Source: Zea mays (Eukaryota; Streptophyta; Magnoliopsida; Poales; Poaceae). Taken from it: a DNA stretch of 64,000 nt. The position numbers and the translations under genes were made by a program. The stretch is taken from the NCBI RefSeq assembly GCF_902167145.1, contig NC_050097.1:172700923-172764922 (forward strand), written 5' to 3'. How positions within the stretch are numbered: the first letter of the stretch is position 1; each line of letters starts with the position of its first letter. The notes beneath the pieces were generated by a model. That model saw only the letters and a program-made list of their open reading frames with translations. It did no database searches and had not been told where the DNA came from. Shown here in pieces: positions 45,301-55,049 of this stretch.

Positions 45301-45366
45301 CCCTTCCTCCAAAAAGCGTCGGCTCTTTTAGCGGTGAAGCTAAAGCGTTTCAAAGGAGCCAAACCG

Positions 45367-45378
45367 GGTTCTGATACC
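45367..45378 (-). other. Copia-2 primer binding site
   Basis: Minus strand TGGTATCAGAAC, two bases from the LTR end (AG). Matches the initiator-Met tRNA 3' end. Confidence 0.85.
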
Positions 45379-45380
45379 AC

Positions 45381-46795
45381 TTGTAGGAAACGGGTGACGC
45401 CTAAGAGGGGGGGGGTGAATTAGGACTTCTAAAACTTTTACTAAACTAGGCCACAATTAAATCCCTAGAGCAAAACCTATGCAAATAATCAAAACTAGAA
45501 TGTGCAAACTAGGTTTTGTCTAAGTGTTGCTATCTCTACCGCAAAGGCTAAGTTTCAATCTACACTAAATAAGTATGGCAATAAGATTGAAACTTAAATG
45601 CTTAATATAAATGCGGAATGTAAAGAGCTAAGTAGAGAAGCAAACTCTCGTGGATGACGCCGGTATTTTTACCGAGGTATCCGGAACCACGCAAGGTCCC
45701 GACTAATCCTCGTTGGTGCCCCTACGCAAAGGGAAGCCCACGCGAGGGCCAAGCACCACGGTCGAGTAACTCCGTAGAGAGCCACGGGCCTTCTCCACGC
45801 GCAAGTGGTGCTCCGCTTCCGGCTCCTCTCGGACGCTCCCCGCCGTCTCCACTATCGAGCTTCCGGCCAAAACGCCGCGGGCCTCGTTCCCTCCGGTACA
45901 CGGTGGCGGCCTTGACACAAACGCGGTTGTCACGGTCTCGCAAGACTCTCGCCCCACTCGGTACGATTACAACGGCTCGCGCAAGAGCCGAGGGGTTGTG
46001 TGGTTTTACAAAACTCACTCAACTAACTAGGGTTCACCTAGAGCAAGCGCTAAAGCGGTCTAACTAACCTAAGCACTTCGCAAAGCACCTACGCTAATCA
46101 CCGAGTGATTCTATTAAGCACTTGGGTGTTTGAGCTCTTGGAAATATGCACTATGTGTCTTGGTATGTTGCTTGGGCTCCCACACTGGAGAATGGCCGGT
46201 TGGGGTGGTATTTATAGCCTCCACACCCCCAACTAGCCGTTGGACAGAAAGCAGCAGCTTTCTGTCGACGGGTGCACCGGACAGTCCGGTGCACCACCGG
46301 ACACTGAACAGTAGATGTCCGGTGCACGCCACGTCAGCCGACCGTTGGCGCCTGTAGCAGTCGACCGTTGGATCCGACCGTTGCCTTTCTGCCCGTTGGC
46401 ACACCGGACAGTCCGGTGCACACCGGACAGTCCGGTGCTACAGCCAGAGAGCGCCTTTCTGCGGCCTCTCTGCGCAGACTGTCCGGTGCCTCACCGGACA
46501 GTCCGGTGCACACCGGACACCGATGTCCGGTGCGCCACCTGGCGCTGGCTGACAGCCCTTTCTTGGATTTCTTCGCTGATTTCTTCGGGCTTCTTTGTTC
46601 TTGAGTTTTGGACTTCTATGCATCTTTTTATGTCTTCTTTTGAGGTGTTGCATCCTCATTGCCTTGGTCCAATTCTCTTCGCATCCTGTGAACTACAAAC
46701 ACAAACACTAGAAAACTTATTAGTTCACGGATTGTGTTGTTCATCAAACACCAAAACTTAATTAGCCAAAAGGCCCGGGGTCCAGTTTCCTTACA
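45381..46795 (-). repeat. Copia-2 5' LTR
   Basis: 1,415 bp, near-identical to 40348-41760. Ends CCAGTTTCCTTACA, followed by TSD gcgga. Confidence 0.95.
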
Positions 46796-46800
46796 GCGGA

Positions 46801-48388
46801 TGTCGTCGGTCCGCGTGCAAGATATGCAGCGGCTGGGTTACTTTGGCGGCGGAGTCGCTCGTGTCCCGGGGACGGAGGAAGTCCTCGAGCCGGAAGGCGA
46901 GTTGGTTGTGTTCGAGGCATTCTTCGCCGCTGGTCTCCGCCTGCCTGCGCACCAATTTGTTGGAGAAGTCCTGCGTAGATTTAACGTTCAGATCCATCAG
47001 CTGACTCCGAATGCCGTGGTGGCTCTGTCGAAGTATGTCTGGGCGACGACTTCGTACGGCGGACAACCATCAGTCGAAGTCTTCGCGAAGTACTATTGCC
47101 TGCACTGGCAGAAGAGGATGATTGGAGATGAAGTTGCCCAGTTTGGGTCCTGTACATTTACGCCGAAGACCGGCAAGACCACGATGGAGGTAGTTGAGTT
47201 GGTTCCTTGCGCCCGCAACAAGTGGGGCAATTGGCATGAGTTTTGGTTCTACGTCGCGGAGGGTACAGTCGAAGACCATCCAGGGCTCCCCGTGTCCGAG
47301 ATGTGCTCACATTTTTACTCAGCATACCCGCCTTTTGAAGTGGCGGAGGAGGATGCGGACGAAGGGGCCCTTCGGTGCACCGCCGGCCTGAGCAGCGGGC
47401 ACGATTTGGTTGAGGAATTTGTGGCGTACGGGGTATGGCCTTTGGCGCATGGCTGGGCGTTGGGTGAAGTGTGCCCTCGCCAGATGCCTTCCCATGGTGG
47501 GAAGCTGGTGCGAAGTTCTGCCTTCGCGCTGGATCTGCATAGCCGCGATCCGGCCGCCTTTGTGCGTGAGGCGGAGGATGGGGCGGTGCGGATCGTTGGT
47601 CGGTACGTGCCGAGGACAGAGGGCCAACGTAGCTGGGATATTCGCGGGTCGAATGACCGCTTGAACAGGGTTTTTGAGTTGAATCGTCTGCCATGGCGGT
47701 TATCCCGGCCAAGACGATGTGGATCGTCGCGGGAAGAAACCGGTGGTAGAGTCTGGAGACGACCCCGCGCCGGCGGCCGCCCCGTCCTCTAAGAAGAGGA
47801 AACTAGGTACTGCTATGGGAGGACTTGGGGTTTTCGATGGTTTTGCTAGAGAATTGATGAGGACATGCGCGGCCCCGGGGGGAAGGATGTCTTCGCCCGA
47901 GCTCCGGGAGTCTTCGGCGCGGATGTTGAGGGTTACCGGGGGTTGGTGGCCTAAGAATGTTCCTATCCCCCGCGCGGCCGGTGAAGTCTTTTTTACATCT
48001 CGCATGGTTTGTGAATGGAAAGTGTTTCCTTACGGGCGGAATATTGCTGCTGTTGTGTCGGCAGTGATGGACAAGGATCGCCAGGGAGCTGCACAGAAGC
48101 GCCAGGTGGTCGTCCGGCTTCATGAAGCCAGGCCGAAGAGGCAGCGGGGGGCTGCGAAGGCTACTGCCCCCGGCGGAGGCCAGCCGCCACTAGCGGCAAA
48201 GTCGGCCGTCCCTGCATCCAGCAGGGCACCGGAGTCTGCGGCTGTCGCCGGTGGTTCCAAGTCTGCGAAGGCTGCATGAGCGTCCAGCAGGGTGCTGGAG
48301 GCCGCGAAGGCGGCCCGAGAGTTGCCGCCGCCGGGCAAACGCGTCGCCGACTTCGCCACCGACATTAGTGTGGACGACTATCTTGTTG
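46801..48388 (+). pseudogene. Antisense gene exon 1, main part (PF04195-like domain)
   Basis: It resumes in frame after the Copia-2 target duplication. First about 300 codons: the GLRLPAHQF...LTPNAVVALSKYVW block, FAKYYCLHWQKR, CTFTPKTGK and WHEFWFYVAEG. At about 47700 the open frame shifts by one base; downstream it continues RRGKKPVVESGDD, KKRKLG and CEWKVFPYGRNIAAVVSAV. TGA at 48277-48279 interrupts, then VDDYLV leads to donor G|GTAAGC at 48388/48389. Confidence 0.8.
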
Positions 48389-48434
48389 GTAAGCCGTTGG
48401 CTCGATTTTTTTGTAATTTGTTGATACGTCGCAG

Positions 48435-48619
48435 GGTCGGACGAAGGCCAACTTGTTGTTGTTCCGCCTGCCGCGGCGACCACGGTGGCTGCCGTAGTGC
48501 CAAAGGCGAAGGGCGGTGCTCTTAGTGCCGGCGGCGAGATGCCGGCACTCACTGCTGTCAGGGACGAGGCGGGTGCTGTGTCCCACCGGCTGAAGGAGAT
48601 GAAGGAGGCACTAAGTCAG
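48435..48619 (+). CDS. Antisense gene exon 2
   Basis: Between acceptor gtcgcag (48434) and donor cag|gtacgt (48620). Reads SDEGQLVVVPPAAATT ... LKEMKEALSQ. The intron before it is only 46 nt (48389-48434), short for a plant, but its removal restores the frame exactly. Confidence 0.75.
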
Positions 48620-48689
48620 GTACGTTGAGCTAGACTTCGGTTTTTTTTACCGGCTTCGTTGGGGCTGCGGCCTTATGTGTGTTTTGCAG

Positions 48690-49436
48690 GCGGCTGACTT
48701 CGCAGACTGCGCGGCGTCGGGGGCCCTCACCGCGGTTGTGTCTGCCGAAGTCGAGAGACTTCGGACGCAACATGCTGACGCCGTCCGGGAAAAGTCGGCC
48801 GCCGACAGTAAATGCCGCAAGCTGGCGGATAAGGTGGCTGTGCTGGAGGGTGAAAAGACTGTCCTCCGGCGCCAACTGGCGGAGGAGAGGAAGGAGGCCA
48901 ATGAGGCCCTCGCCAAGGCGCAGTCTGCGCAGGCGGAGGCCAATTTGGCGCGGGCGGAAGGCAGTCTTGCCAAGCAGCGCGCCGAGCAGTTGGAGGAGCG
49001 ACTCAACGCTCTGCGGGCTCGTGTGGAGAGGGCCGAGGCCTCGACGCGCGCGGAGGCTGAGCGGACACGCAAACAACTTATGGATTCATACCATGAGCTG
49101 GGCGCGCGGACCACTGATTTCGAAGTGCCGGACCGAGAGCCCGGACTTCGCTGCCTTGAGTGGGTACAGGAGGAGTTGCAGGCGCTCCCCACCATCGTGG
49201 AGGGGTTTATGTCTTATGCCTCCCTGGTCACCTGCGAGGGGGCGATGAACGCGCTCTCTCGCGAAGGGTGCCGACACTATGAGGTCTTCGACCAAGCTGA
49301 TGAGGATTTCGAGCGTGATATCTACAAGGTTGAGGACCCTATAGTGAAGGAATCCGCCGGAGCCCTCTACGACCGGATGTGGGGGCCCCACGGTCGAGAG
49401 GTGGTCAGGGAGCGGGCCGAGACGACGAGGGGTCAG
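48690..49436 (+). CDS. Antisense gene exon 3 (coiled coil)
   Basis: Follows a 70-nt intron (48620-48689, acceptor gttttgcag). 249 codons, phase 0 at both ends. Residues EVERLRTQHADAVREK through RVERAEASTRAEAERTRK form a strong Ala/Glu/Arg heptad coiled coil. The remainder (LRCLEWVQEELQALP, YDRMWGPHGREV) looks globular-helical. Donor cag|gtaatg. Confidence 0.8.
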
Positions 49437-49514
49437 GTAATGTTTGGCTTTTGTTTGGTGTTTGTTGAATGTGGGCTATGTATGGGTTTGCTGAATTTGT
49501 GTGCTGTGTCTCAG

Positions 49515-49823
49515 GCGGCGCGTGGCGAGAGGGTGGATGACTTCGGGGCTTTGAACAGCGCGCTGCCTGACCCGGAGTCGAACCCGGCGGTGGCTGTGTC
49601 CGAGGCCGCCCTGGAGCCGCCCCCGGAAACCGCCGAAGGCGCTCCTGATGCCCCCGCAGCCGCTGCGGCCGGCGGAGGCCCGCCCCCGGAGGCCGCCGAA
49701 GGCGTTCCTGATGCCCCCGCAGCCGCTGCGGCCGACGGAGGCCCACCACCAACTGCTGCGCCGAGGGCTGAGGATCCTGTGATGGTGACGGCGGAGGCTC
49801 CCGCGACGGCTGGGTCTTCGCAG
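49515..49823 (+). CDS. Antisense gene exon 4 (Pro/Ala-rich)
   Basis: Follows a 78-nt intron (49437-49514, acceptor gtctcag) whose length is a multiple of three, so the frame also reads through unspliced. Contains two copies of a PDAPAAAAA-type repeat with PPPEAAEG. Donor cag|gtggcc at 49824. Confidence 0.75.
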
Positions 49824-49890
49824 GTGGCCTAGTGGGTGTGGGTAGTTAGGAAATTTTGGATATTGTTGCTGAACCTTGGTTGCTGCGCAG

Positions 49891-50152
49891 GTTCAAGATT
49901 TTGGGCCTGCGCACGCAACCGCTACTGCTAATTTTTTGGCGGCTTCGACCGTGTATGATGGGAATAAATCGGATGAGTCTGCATCTAAGTTTTCCGAGTT
50001 TGGTGACTCTGGGAGCTCTGTTGAGTGGACCGAAGAGTCGTCGGATGAGGACTTGGACTACTTTGCGGCCTTGGATGTGGCAGCGGCGGAGGCTACGCCG
50101 CATGCAGCGGATGCTGAAGTTGTGCCTGGTCCGAGTGCTGGGCGCAGGCGGC
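49891..50152 (+). CDS. Antisense gene exon 5, first part (acidic)
   Basis: Follows a 67-nt intron (49824-49890, acceptor tgctgcgcag). VQDFGPAHATATANFLAAST, then an acidic stretch WTEESSDEDLDYFAALD. Cut at 50152 by Gypsy-3 after one base of an Arg codon. Confidence 0.78.
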
Positions 50153-50805
50153 TGTTTGAACCAAAAAAGAGCTGGCGGACGGTCCGGCCCTGAGGCCGGA
50201 CGGTCCGCGGTCCGGACAGTCCGCGCCTGTGGGCCGGACGGTCCGCACGTGCGCAGAACAGATTAGGGTTCCGAGTTTTGTGCTACGGTTGTTAGCTATA
50301 TTCGCGGAATTAGCTCGGAATCAGTTGTGTAAAGGGTCCAGCCCCCTCCTCTATAAATAGAGAGGTCTACGGCCGATTTGTAATCATCAATCGAATCAAT
50401 ACAACTTCTATTCGCATTTATTTCCAGTACAATTAGGAGTAGTTCTAGTCTAGTTCTAGTTTAGCCTCTCGATCCCCAAATTCTCCGCTTCTCCTCGACT
50501 CTACGTCGATTAGAGGAGTCTAGGTCGGCCGTCCCGAGCCTAGACAACCCCTAGGATCTCTCCTCCCCGACGGGGTCCCTCCCGGGAGCGAGATCCAGGC
50601 GCCGCTGGCGATCTTCCGCCGCCCCTGCACACGCGCGGACCGTCCGGCCCTAGGGCGCGGACCGTCCGGACGTCAGGCAGGAAAACCTAGCCCCTGCGCC
50701 AGGTCGCGGACCGTCCGGCCCCAGGCCGCGGACCGTCCGCGCCTGACCAGAGAGCACCGCCGCCGGTTCTTCTTGAGTATTTGGCGCTCCGAAAAGGCGT
50801 CAACA
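50153..50805 (+). repeat. Gypsy-3 5' LTR
   Basis: TGTTTGAACC ... GGCGTCAACA, 653 bp. TATA box ctataaatag at 50352. Contains at least eight CGGACCGTCCG/CGGACGGTCCG/CGGACAGTCCG palindromes. Confidence 0.93.
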
Positions 50806-50812
50806 TACTTTT

Positions 50813-50830
50813 TGGCGACTCCGTTGGGGA
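50813..50830 (+). other. Gypsy-3 primer binding site
   Basis: TGGCGACTCCGTTGGGGA, seven bases after the LTR end. A common plant gypsy primer-site form; the tRNA was not assigned. Confidence 0.7.
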
Positions 50831-50863
50831 CATACATATCTAAGCTCATCAAATCGGCCCTCA

Positions 50864-53363
50864 ATGGCCGGTTCAAGGGATAGCTCTGATATTTCTCCAA
50901 GCAACATCATAGAGCCGACTTGGGAAACCTTGCCGGCTGACGAGCAGCTCCAGTTCGAGGAGCACAAGGAGCGGATGATCCAGGAGGCGAAAGCAAAGTT
51001 CTTGGCCAACTTCAAAGTGGACAGGAACAACAAGGTCGTCCGACATCGGGCGACGGATCCGGTTTCGCTCCAACCCACGCCAGATATCCCTAATGTAAGT
51101 AATACCAACGATCTGCAATCTCTTAGAAATTATGTAGAAGATCAACGTGAACAAATGCAGAACATCATAGGGGGTATGCAAAGCGACCTTAAGAGACTAG
51201 TACGTGCATTTGATAAATCTAGTATCACAAATTTTCCTTCGCACGAGGTTGAGTTAGGAGGTAACACGCGTAACACATCGGCTACAGGTTGTCACGACCA
51301 GTCACAACCCCTTTATGGGATGCCGATGAACACATACCCTGAGCAACCGCAAATCGGCAGCAAATCAGCCGATCTGCACATGCCCAGACCGTCCGCACGT
51401 GAGCGCGGACCGTCCGGACCAACAACAGTCGGGCCGATTTTTAATGAGTTACCTAGATATGCGCCCGAACCACCACACACGACACAGAATCTAAACTACC
51501 CAGTCGGACCGTCCGCGTACAACAACGGACGGTCCGCACATAATCACGGACGGTCCGGGCCAATGTCCGGACAGTCCGCACATGACCTTTTTGAGGAGGA
51601 TTGTTACCGGAATCCTCACCCGTCCCAGCAGCACTTCCCATCGCACTATACAATGCATCAACCCATTAATTCAAGATCCAGAGCCCAGGAAAGCTTTCCG
51701 GCCCCACCGAGGAGGCCGGAAAGAAACGATCAAACCTATGACCCATATAGGGCAAATGAAAATGCACCACGTAACTCAAACCAATGGGGGGAAAGACAAC
51801 ATGCTAATATCCAGTCAACCCCACCTATGTTTGACCAGAGAGCCGATGGTCTCGCACCGGCTGCCATTGATATAGTAAGGGAAGAAATAGCCGGGACGTT
51901 CCGAGATAAGCTCGGAGTAAGCATGGTCCCTGGGGGGCAATCATATCGGAAACCTTATGACAACCGATTTGATCACCACCCATACCCACAGGGAACCAGG
52001 ATACCCGAATTCGCAAAATTTTTGGGTGATCAAGGGAAAAACACACGCGAACATATAGGCCAGTTCTTAGCACAATTGGGAGAATTGGCCGACACAGAGG
52101 AATTTCGCGTACGTTTATTTTCATTATCGCTAACAGGAACCGCGTTTGCATGGTATGCCACTTTACCTCCTAATTCCATTTCATCATGGGGGGATCTAGA
52201 ACAAAAATTTCATGATCATTTTTTCTCCGGTGACTATGAGTTGGATTTGGTAGATTTAGTGTCGTTGCGACAGACAAAAGATGAATTGGTTAATGATTAC
52301 ATCCGGAGATTCCGAGATACAAGAAACCGATGCTTTCAAATTCATTTAGCAGAGAAACAGCTAGTAGGATTAGCCTTTAATGGTTTGCGATATTATTTAA
52401 AAGAAAGATTAGAAGGCATCCAATTTTTTACACTAGCACAGTTACACTAGAGAGCTTTGGCTTGCGAAAGCCGGAGCAAAGAAACTGCTAAAACAATGCG
52501 TCACAACGTACACATAGTAGAATGTGACCAAAGTAGCTCAGATGACGAATCAGCAGAAGTGTACGCTGCTGAAATGGTTTGGCCAAAGCAGGCCAAAACT
52601 TCGGCTTGTGCTTCCTTACAGCCGGTTCAAAAGAAACGGCAAGAGGAGGTAAAGTTTACATTTAATGTTGGTAAATGTGATAAAATATTTGATGAGTTAC
52701 TTAAAAATGGCAATATTAAAATAAATCACACTGTTCCATCCACCGACGAGCTAAAACGTCGTGCGTACTGCAAGTGGCATAACTCATTTTCTCATGCCAC
52801 TAATGATTGTAATGTATTTCGGCGACTGATTCAATCGGCCATTAACGAAGGACGATTGAAATTTCAGGAAATGCAGGTGGATACAGAGCCCTTTCCGATG
52901 AACATGATTGACTTCGAGGGCAAGAAAGTCCTGGTTCGGCCAAATACAGCCGATAAAGGCAAAGGCAAGGAAACAATCATCGGCAATGCTAAAAAGGCCG
53001 ATGGGGATTGTAAAGTTTCTTGCAGGAAAGTGGTGGCCGAGAAGACTCCCGATGGAGGGGAGACCCTGAAGGTGACCATCACAGCCTCTAGCACTGGGGG
53101 GCAAGCGCAGACAGGGAGACAGTTGCGGGAACCCGTGCTGTGCATCACGGACAGTCCGTCGTCTCGACGCGGACGGTCCGACGCTTCTCCGGACGGTCCA
53201 GAGGACTCTGGCGGACGGTCCGGCCATGCTCAGGACTCGCAGCGACCACGTACCTTCAAACCACGACGACCAGAGATAGGTACGTGGAAAACAAATACAT
53301 TTAAAGCAGCTGGTCGGCTGATCAAGCCGGCCCGACTTTCGATCGATTGTTGTCTAAATATGT
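50864..53363 (+). pseudogene. Gypsy-3 gag (one stop, one frameshift)
   Basis: ATG 50864 (MAGSRDSSDISPSN). An N-terminal helical segment is followed by a Pro/Ser/Arg-rich linker (51370-51800) largely made of palindrome-derived GPSGP/RSAHN peptides. The retrotransposon gag core lies at about 51990-52440 (FAKFLGDQGKNTREHIGQF, FAWYATLPPNSISSWGDLE, HFFSGDYELDLVDL). TAG at 52448-52450 interrupts. The same frame continues (52457-53363) with a CKWHNSFSHATNDC knuckle-like motif near 52770. A 1-bp shift near 53330 moves the frame to the next segment. Confidence 0.85.
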
Positions 53364-54285
53364 GAAAAAGAAGGCCGGCCCTAGTGACCGGCCACCGAAG
53401 CGACCCCGCTCACCCATTCATGAGCAACGTCAGGTCAGGCCGATTGGACCACCTCACCAATCAGAAGAAATGAAAGGTCCTATTATACAATTGAGACCTA
53501 ACATGCCAACATGGACCCCTCCACCTCCTTATACATCTATGCCATATCCATACACATACTTACCTCCACCATATGTCCCAAATCAAATGTGGGGCATGCC
53601 ACCGTATCCATTTGGAATGCCACAGTACCCCGCCTGGGGGGCACCCCAAACATCCGTTTTTGATAGGTTGGTGCCGCCAGTGCAAGACCGATTGAGCGCT
53701 GCTGAATCCGGTCACCAGGCACAGGCCCAACAAGATTGCCGGACTACTCGGCCTCCTAGGCCGACCAATCCGGCAGGGGGGCATATGCCTGTAGCAACTC
53801 AAAGAACAACAAAAAAGGACATCATCAAAATAGGCACTGCAGATGTTGTCATACGGGGAGACAATAAAGGGCCGATGATTTTCGGCGAATCGGCCAACAC
53901 AACAAAAAAGGATACGGCTACCATCAAAACAGTCGATCCAAAATACTCCATGCCTCGATGGTGCCTAGCGGGATTGACACGATCCCAAAAGAGAAAATTA
54001 CAGCGCCTAAGAGCAAAGGAGAGCCAGGAGAAGGAGGCGGAAAAGACATTTAATGACACACATCCACTATACCCGCCACCGCAAAAGAAATGGAGACCGA
54101 AGGCTGTTGAGAAAAAACAAACGGCCATAGAAATAGAAAGTCAATCTGCACCAGGCGCGGACCGTCCGACCCCTGCGCGGACCGTCCGCCGTTCACCAGG
54201 AAGTCTCTGGACAACCTGCACCAAGCGCGGACCGTCCGGCCCCCGCACGCGTACCGTCCGCCGTTCACCAGGAAGCCTCCAATGA
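53347..54285 (+). pseudogene. Gypsy-3 gag-pol linker segment
   Basis: Pro/Tyr/Met-rich (WTPPPPYTSMPYPYTYLPPP), then RWCLAGLTRSQKRKLQRLR, a motif I associate with gypsy gag-pol linkers. The end of the frame (54150-54285) is read through four to five copies of the CGGACCGTCC motif. The frame changes there before the protease. Confidence 0.75.
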
Positions 54286-54298
54286 CACGACAACATCA

Positions 54299-55042
54299 AT
54301 GGAAGAGGACGACCTGCTGGGAGAAGACCTGGTCGACTACGAGGCTTCTCCAGAACGCCCAGGTATGGATGTAAATATTATTACATTTTCTGCCGATTGT
54401 ACTATCATCGACGACGATGAACCTGTTGTTGCCCAGTTTGATTTTGGTCCTAAAGAAGCCGCCTTTACTAAACCAAAGGAATCGGTAAATCATTTAAAGC
54501 CACTCTTCGTGCGCGGTCACATTGATGGGATACCAATTGCTAAGATGTTGGTAGACGGAGGGGCGGCTGTAAATCTAATGCCTTATTCATTATACAGAAA
54601 ATTAGGTAAACAAGATGACGAACTTGTCAAGACCAACATGACCCTCAGCGGTGTTGGAACTGATAGTTCGATCAAAGCCAGGGGAGTCACGTCCGTTGAA
54701 TTAACCATCGGGACTAAGACCCTTGCTGCTGCATTCTTCGTCGCTGATGTAGAAGAAAATTACAGTTTAATTCTAGGCAGAGATTGGATTCACGCCAATC
54801 AATGTATACCTTCTACATTACATCAAATGCTAATACAATGGGTAGGCGATGACATAGAACAAGTACATGCTGATGTATCGGCCTGCATCGCTGTGGCCGA
54901 TGCCCCTGTACTCTGGACTTATGAGACTGCTACAAGTCTCACAGGAGTAGATTTTTCTGATTATCAATTCATAAGTATAGATAAGAAAGGTTTCATTCCT
55001 GTAATGCTAGAGCCGATGGAGAATCGGCTAAATCCTAAATAA
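54299..55042 (+). CDS. Gypsy-3 aspartic protease segment
   Basis: 247-codon frame. LFVRGHIDGIPIAKMLVDGG, then AAVNLMPYSLYRKLG, gives the retropepsin active-site DGG motif (about residue 83). The flap and C-terminal SLILGRDWIHANQCIPSTLHQ follow. It processes Gag-Pol. The frame differs from both the upstream linker and the downstream RT by one position, so these lesions would prevent a single polyprotein. Confidence 0.85.
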   Translation: MEEDDLLGEDLVDYEASPERPGMDVNIITFSADCTIIDDDEPVVAQFDFGPKEAAFTKPKESVNHLKPLFVRGHIDGIPIAKMLVDGGAAVNLMPYSLYRKLGKQDDELVKTNMTLSGVGTDSSIKARGVTSVELTIGTKTLAAAFFVADVEENYSLILGRDWIHANQCIPSTLHQMLIQWVGDDIEQVHADVSACIAVADAPVLWTYETATSLTGVDFSDYQFISIDKKGFIPVMLEPMENRLNPK

Positions 55043-55049
55043 AGTTTAA

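Larger units (their letters stand above)
40348..46795 (-). mobile_element. Copia-2: very young gag-only Sirevirus (TR-GAG type)
   Basis: Perfect TSD gcgga at 40343-40347 and 46796-46800. The 1,413- and 1,415-bp LTRs differ by only two substitutions (near 40874/45911 and 41204/46239) and the length of one G run (8 versus 10). On the minus strand: 5' LTR, iMet-type primer site, one intact gag ORF (43195-45300), 1.4 kb of non-coding sequence with many purine tracts, 3' LTR. There is no protease, integrase, RT or RNase H; the whole internal region is 3.6 kb. Such terminal-repeat elements with only GAG are a known class (TR-GAG) that must borrow pol from a relative. LTR palindromes and purine tracts place it with Sireviruses. 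Confidence 0.93.

Noticed and set aside
46734..46800. Upstream start for the antisense exon at 46734
   Set aside because: This part is Copia-2 LTR. The original exon resumes after the target duplication at 46801.
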